DNA of 64,000 nt from Phycisphaerae bacterium RAS1 (lineage in GTDB: Bacteria; Planctomycetota; Phycisphaerae; UBA1845; Fen-1342), in NCBI GenBank assembly GCA_007859745.1, contig SMLU01000001.1, forward strand, positions 744,001 through 808,000, read 5' to 3'. A program made the position numbers and the translations under genes. The number at the start of each line of letters is the position of its first letter. The stretch's first letter is position 1. The notes beneath the pieces are model-generated. The model was not told where the DNA came from. It did not search any database and was given only the letters and a program-made list of their open reading frames with translations. Of this stretch, positions 61,301-64,000 are shown in pieces.

Positions 61301-61726
61301 GTGTCCTCCGCGCGGCGGATGGCCGAGTACTTCGCCGTGCAGAACACGTACCTCTCGACGTTTCAAATGCTTGGCGCGCTGGGATTGCTGCTGGGGGCGA
61401 TCGGGCTGGCGGTTGTCATGCTTCGCAACATCGTCGAGCGCCGCGGCGAGCTGGCGTTGCTGCGGGCGCTGGGTTTCAGGTCGCAGGCGGTCGGGACGGT
61501 CGTATTCGCGGAGAACGCGGCGCTCCTGGCGACGGGGCTGTTCATCGGCGTGGCGGCGGCGGGCGTGGCGGTCGCGCCGCAGGCGCTGGCCGGCGCCGCA
61601 CGGCTGTCGTGGACGGCGCTCTTGGTGACGCCGGTGGCGACGCTGCTGGCGGGGGCGGCCGCGGGCGCCTGGGCGCTGCGGACGGCGCTGCGCGCGCCGC
61701 TGATGGCGGCGCTGCGGCGAGAGTAG
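58313..61726 (+). CDS. Large FtsX/MacB-like ABC permease
   Basis: 1137 aa from a GTG at 58313. N-terminal LIRRSLSYYWRQNLAVVLGT is the entry helix of the FtsX superfamily; a large extracytoplasmic domain follows (about residues 40-530). A block of three or four helices (about 540-690, LLFLAFSFFLIASGLMLVTL) comes next, then a second unit (RLGIRNAPRHAGRSLLTVSL) with another soluble domain, and a last set of helices at about 1015-1130. This is the double-unit architecture of the LolCE/MacB-like, DUF214-type permeases. The cognate ATPase is not adjacent. Possibly an exporter of lipoproteins or peptides. Confidence 0.85.
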   Translation: MTAWTLIRRSLSYYWRQNLAVVLGTAVGAAVLSGALLVGDSMRGSLRDLALRRLGRIESAVVGQRLFSTHVADLLRGAAEDHEPKGTVAAVLALRGAAVHAGSGARDARVNIYGIDSHFSRLAGASPFPNSDDDRGVVLSDSLALEINARVGDDVLLSPARQSTISPETLLGRRDEAVVSLRLTVRAVSPAAGLGGLALDLRQAAAHNAFVPLETLQRAIDRSGRINAVFLDADAAPALPAGTDRLNVALEDYGLRFHDSLPSSNLIIESDAMLLPPAVETAVDQVAGAFFTAPVARLLTYLANEIRLVPARAVTEDVRAVPYSTVVAVDPRLPHVAPLTLLDGAPAPPLAAGDALLNRWTADQLRAEPGDEIEIAYYATLPFGRLEERTARFRVVGIVRMDAVATDPGFTPEYRGVTDAESLADWDPPFPMDLKKIRPPDEDYWTRYKAAPKVFVSLEDGRELWAHDAGRFGSLTSIRVRAVDEPIDRVAARWREEIGRRLAPEAMGVRIEPMRRQAIDAASGNTDFGLLFLAFSFFLIASGLMLVTLLFRLSLERRSSEIGLLAALGVDPRTVWLSMLAQVLALASAGAAIGQLAALLYAWLMLAGLRTLWSAAVQAPLLELHVGGLTLVIGFVAATLASVFAMILGLRGLTRLPPRALLSGNLSTAGGQERSRRRILLAACGMLAIAAAGLALASVLTRAVPAAGAFFGGGALALAAALCAVRASWMQPPRSPVRRPGRAAWIRLGIRNAPRHAGRSLLTVSLVASATFLIGSLQAFRLDPADTTRRESGSGGYSLVVESASPLLANLNDDADRKSLGLSDAAQQLLARAQVASMRLRPGDEASCLNLYRQQRPRIVGAPQSFLERGGFALAACMAGSAAESANPWLLLHRRFEDGAIPVIGDEAAVRWQMHRDLGQDLEVISETGRPARLRFVALLSGSVMQGELIVAEDSFKGLFPSISGYNFFLIDAPAGEAAKLETVLERDLASQGFDAVSSARRMAEYFAVQNTYLSTFQMLGALGLLLGAIGLAVVMLRNIVERRGELALLRALGFRSQAVGTVVFAENAALLATGLFIGVAAAGVAVAPQALAGAARLSWTALLVTPVATLLAGAAAGAWALRTALRAPLMAALRRE

Positions 61727-61780
61727 CTTCGCGTTCTGACGGGCGGTGCGTACGCCGGCGGCGGCGGCTCTGAACGAGCT

Positions 61781-61810
61781 TTGAGCCGCGCGCGTAAGCA
61801 AGCGGTTCTT
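61781..61810. repeat. Half element of family R3, copy e
   Basis: GAGCCGCGCGCGTAAGCAAG followed by CGGTTCTT matches the left arm of R3 copy c (41062) over 26 bp. The right arm is missing. Confidence 0.65.
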
Positions 61811-61811
61811 C

Positions 61812-63704
61812 CTATGGACACGACGCGCCACACGCGACCGTGACTTGGTTCGCGCAATCCCCCTGCACCAGTTCGAGAATCCCGCCAATGTCGCCGCAAA
61901 GGCAAATGTCCAGCGGATCTGCCGTCGCGTGACAACCGACAATGTAGACTGTCCCCTGCCATGCATTCGAGCCGCCCGGATTGACGCGGATGCGGACGTC
62001 GAACGTCACTGGCGGCAGCGGCGTCTCGATCGAAACGGGGCCGACATGGATCGTACCGCGCGACGTGGATGACAGACCGGGGATTTCGCTGATGCGGATT
62101 TCGCCGGTGGCGCCGAGCCCACCAGCGCGAACCAGGGAGAGCAACTGCGTCACGCCGCGTACATTGACAAGGCCGGCGCACTGCTGGTCGATGCGGACGC
62201 GCCCCGTCGACGTCAGCGCTGCGTCAATCACGATGGTCCCCGCATGCCCCGCCTTGGTGTGTATGTCGCCGGAACAGGTGCCATCGACGTCGATGCTTCC
62301 TTCAATGTCGTATTCCGACTCGATCAACCCGCTCAGATTCGCTCCGACGCTCACCGATCCCAGCAGTTTTCCGCCGACGCGAATGTCGCCAGGGCAATCG
62401 CCGAGCACGTCGATCGCGCCGGAAAGATCGCCCGCCACGAGCATGTCGCCGGGACACTGGCCGAGCACGGCAATTGAACCGATGACGCCTCCGCCGACGA
62501 CCATCTCTCCCTTCATGTTGCCGCCAATCTGCACGGTCCCGCGCGCGTCTCCGTCATACTGGTCGACGCGCGGCCACTCGAACCTGCCGCCCAGGTCTCC
62601 GTCGATGGTGATCTGTGCGGACGCCGCCATGTTGCCGCCGTGCGCGCCGACGAAGCCCCCCGTTGCAACGTCGCCGAGAACGGTCATCGACCCCGAGAAC
62701 ATTCCGCCGTGGGCGCGAAGCGCGCTCAACGCTCCGACGCTTTGAAACGTCGCATTGCCGGAGAACTCGCCCTCGGTGTTCAGCGTGACGAAACCGCCGT
62801 CCCGGATGTCCCCTCCATTCACAATCTCGCCCGTCGCATCGCCGGTTATCTCGAACCACCCAACCACGTCCGCGCCGAGCAGGTCGACCACCCCGGAGAG
62901 ATTGCCGACTTTCACCGTCTGACCCGCATCGACGCCGGTGTGAAGCAACAGTTGCCCGGCAAGATCTGACTCCGGAGAGCCTACCGCGAGTTCCAATTGG
63001 CACTTGCCGGGCATGCTCGCGATGTCGATGTTGACCTGAGAGTCAATCGATCCGCCGATGACGAAGTACGCGCCCGTTTCAACGTAGTTGGTGATCGCGA
63101 GGGCGGCGCGCAAGTCCCCGCTGAGTTGCAACCACTTGAGCACGGGCGCGCTGATCGCCGCCCCCGGCAGCACATCGCCGTCGATTGTCAGCGAGAGCTT
63201 CCCGCCGGCGCCATTGGCGTCGCTCTCAATCGTCAGCGGCCCGGTCAAGTCGCCGGCGATGTGCGAGCCTGAGCCGATTGACGAGTGGCCGGACCAGCTT
63301 CCGGCGTCGAGGTTGATCGTGCCCACGTCGGCGGCGCCGGCGCCGCCGTCTTTCGTGATTGCGACGGTGAAGTTTTGCGACGGTGAGCTCGGGTCGATCG
63401 TCAGAGACGCGATGTTGACGACGGTGTTCGTGGGCTGGCCGTCGACGAGCTCGACCGCGTAGACCTCCCAGCCCCCGTCGCCAGTCTTGAGCACGATATT
63501 CGGCTCGCCCCCGGCGTTGAACGTGACACGAAAATCGGTGTCGGGATCTGGGTTGGCTGCGAGGCTCCACTCGACGCAGGCGCGCACGCTTGTGCCGCTC
63601 ACGCACGCGGAGCCGCCTGCCCAGCAGGTCCCAGTGTGTGAAATCACGCACGTGAGCGCCAAAATCCCCACCAGGCAGGGCGGCTTCCCGAATTGCGTTG
63701 CCAT
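61812..63704 (-). CDS. Repetitive secreted protein, probable beta-solenoid
   Basis: 630 aa. A signal peptide (LVGILALTCVISHTGTCWAG) is followed by a long Gly/Asp/Val/Ile-rich part with short irregular repeats of the type GDLSGAIDVLGDCPGDIRVG, of about 15-20 residues. Such spacing suggests a right-handed beta-helix or bactofilin-like stack. The C-terminus has several Cys (YIVGCHATADPLDICLCGDI; VACGASCP) that may form disulfides. I do not recognise a family. It looks like a surface or extracellular protein of the planctomycete hypothetical type. The stop is close to the R3 half element at 61810. Confidence 0.7.
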   Translation of the reverse strand: MATQFGKPPCLVGILALTCVISHTGTCWAGGSACVSGTSVRACVEWSLAANPDPDTDFRVTFNAGGEPNIVLKTGDGGWEVYAVELVDGQPTNTVVNIASLTIDPSSPSQNFTVAITKDGGAGAADVGTINLDAGSWSGHSSIGSGSHIAGDLTGPLTIESDANGAGGKLSLTIDGDVLPGAAISAPVLKWLQLSGDLRAALAITNYVETGAYFVIGGSIDSQVNIDIASMPGKCQLELAVGSPESDLAGQLLLHTGVDAGQTVKVGNLSGVVDLLGADVVGWFEITGDATGEIVNGGDIRDGGFVTLNTEGEFSGNATFQSVGALSALRAHGGMFSGSMTVLGDVATGGFVGAHGGNMAASAQITIDGDLGGRFEWPRVDQYDGDARGTVQIGGNMKGEMVVGGGVIGSIAVLGQCPGDMLVAGDLSGAIDVLGDCPGDIRVGGKLLGSVSVGANLSGLIESEYDIEGSIDVDGTCSGDIHTKAGHAGTIVIDAALTSTGRVRIDQQCAGLVNVRGVTQLLSLVRAGGLGATGEIRISEIPGLSSTSRGTIHVGPVSIETPLPPVTFDVRIRVNPGGSNAWQGTVYIVGCHATADPLDICLCGDIGGILELVQGDCANQVTVACGASCP

Positions 63705-63790
63705 GTGCTGCTCCTTTGGCTAAAATAGACCTAGTTCTGGCGCGCCGACGACCGGCGCGTGCAAGCTCTTAGCAATCGGCGTACCAACGC
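63705..63790. other. Short divergent gap with a hairpin
   Basis: A short hairpin CGCGCCG-ACGAC-CGGCGCG is seen at about 63740-63758. It separates the beta-solenoid gene (minus) from the partial ORF at 63791. No promoter was called. Confidence 0.3.
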
Positions 63791-64000
63791 ATGCTCCGTC
63801 AAGGACTCTTTTTCGCAGTTTCTTGTCAGGCCGCATTGGCCGGAGTGTTTGTGTACGAGTGTGACCAGACTCCGGCCAACGCTGGATGGGATGTTCTACA
63901 GGTCTGGTGCGCCCCGTTGGAGTGGGTCGTCCAGGGCTGGCTCTACCAACACGTCGAGCTCTGCCCAGGATACGATGAGCCCAACGGCCAAACGGCTAGC
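63791..64000 (+). CDS. Partial ORF of unknown function, cut by window end
   Basis: An ATG at 63791 opens a frame of 70 codons that has no stop to the end of the window; a stop (TAG) lies seven codons upstream. The start MLRQGLFFAVSCQAALAGVF is hydrophobic and could be a signal or membrane anchor. It goes on WDVLQVWCAPLEWVVQGWLY and then CPGYDEPNGQTAS. There is no clear ribosome site and no known family. It may be a membrane protein, but only the first part is seen. Confidence 0.4.
   Translation, partial: MLRQGLFFAVSCQAALAGVFVYECDQTPANAGWDVLQVWCAPLEWVVQGWLYQHVELCPGYDEPNGQTAS

Overview
The window looks like a chromosomal segment of a GC-rich bacterium of the phylum Planctomycetota, probably a Phycisphaerae-like lineage (inference). 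The support is a DUF1501/DUF1800 secreted protein pair, a pseudopilin with a C-terminal DG-H type motif, lipoproteins with Asn/Asp-rich linkers after the lipobox, type III glutamine synthetase, a PolX with a PHP domain, and many intergenic palindromes. There is no phage, plasmid or rRNA signature. One tRNA and two toxin-antitoxin pairs are present.

Layout. 1-110: start of a SelW/Rdx-family selenoprotein with an in-frame UGA and a SECIS-like hairpin. 194-9871: a respiratory locus with a triheme and an octaheme-plus-b-type membrane cytochrome on the minus strand, divergent from a plus-strand operon of nonaheme lipoprotein, nonaheme-Rieske fusion, cytochrome b and a second nonaheme lipoprotein (38 c-type haem motifs in all). 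9959-19249: small secreted protein, UDP-sugar pyrophosphorylase, pseudopilin, SolA-like amine oxidase, a large lipoprotein with a C39-like peptidase domain, and an APC permease. 19279-23178: purA-uppS-cdsA-HTH operon. 23738-31155: two APC permeases, an iodotyrosine-deiodinase-like nitroreductase, alkaline phosphatase and glycogen debranching enzyme. 31272-36128: MNT-HEPN pair, atypical SDR, aldehyde dehydrogenase, tryptophanase. 36265-42578: HAD phosphatase, three small membrane proteins, PolX, two DUF1579 paralogues. 42719-42791: an odd class I tRNA with anticodon UAA. 43251-52484: glutamine synthetase III, DUF1501 and DUF1800, DUF5658, mutM, murG, yhhQ. 52595-55614: selA and a GT39-like glycosyltransferase. 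55601-56415: TacA-TacT-like pair with a visible operator-promoter. 56563-63704: CtBP-like dehydrogenase, a secreted protein, a large FtsX-like permease and a repetitive secreted protein. A partial ORF opens at 63791.

How the parts fit. The cytochrome locus resembles a cytochrome bc/b6f-type quinol oxidase whose soluble cytochrome partners are replaced by multihaem proteins. SelA at 52.6 kb agrees with UGA decoding in the selenoprotein at the left edge. The SDR, aldehyde dehydrogenase, tryptophanase, SolA-like oxidase and APC permeases suggest amino-acid or amine catabolism.

The most distinctive feature is a dense set of intergenic palindromes of at least seven sequence types (called R1-R7 here). 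Most are pairs of hairpins in inverted orientation, 70-120 bp overall. They fill whole intergenic gaps, supply stop codons to genes, and are nested inside one another. They look like REPIN/BIME-type non-autonomous elements, but no transposase for them is visible in the window.
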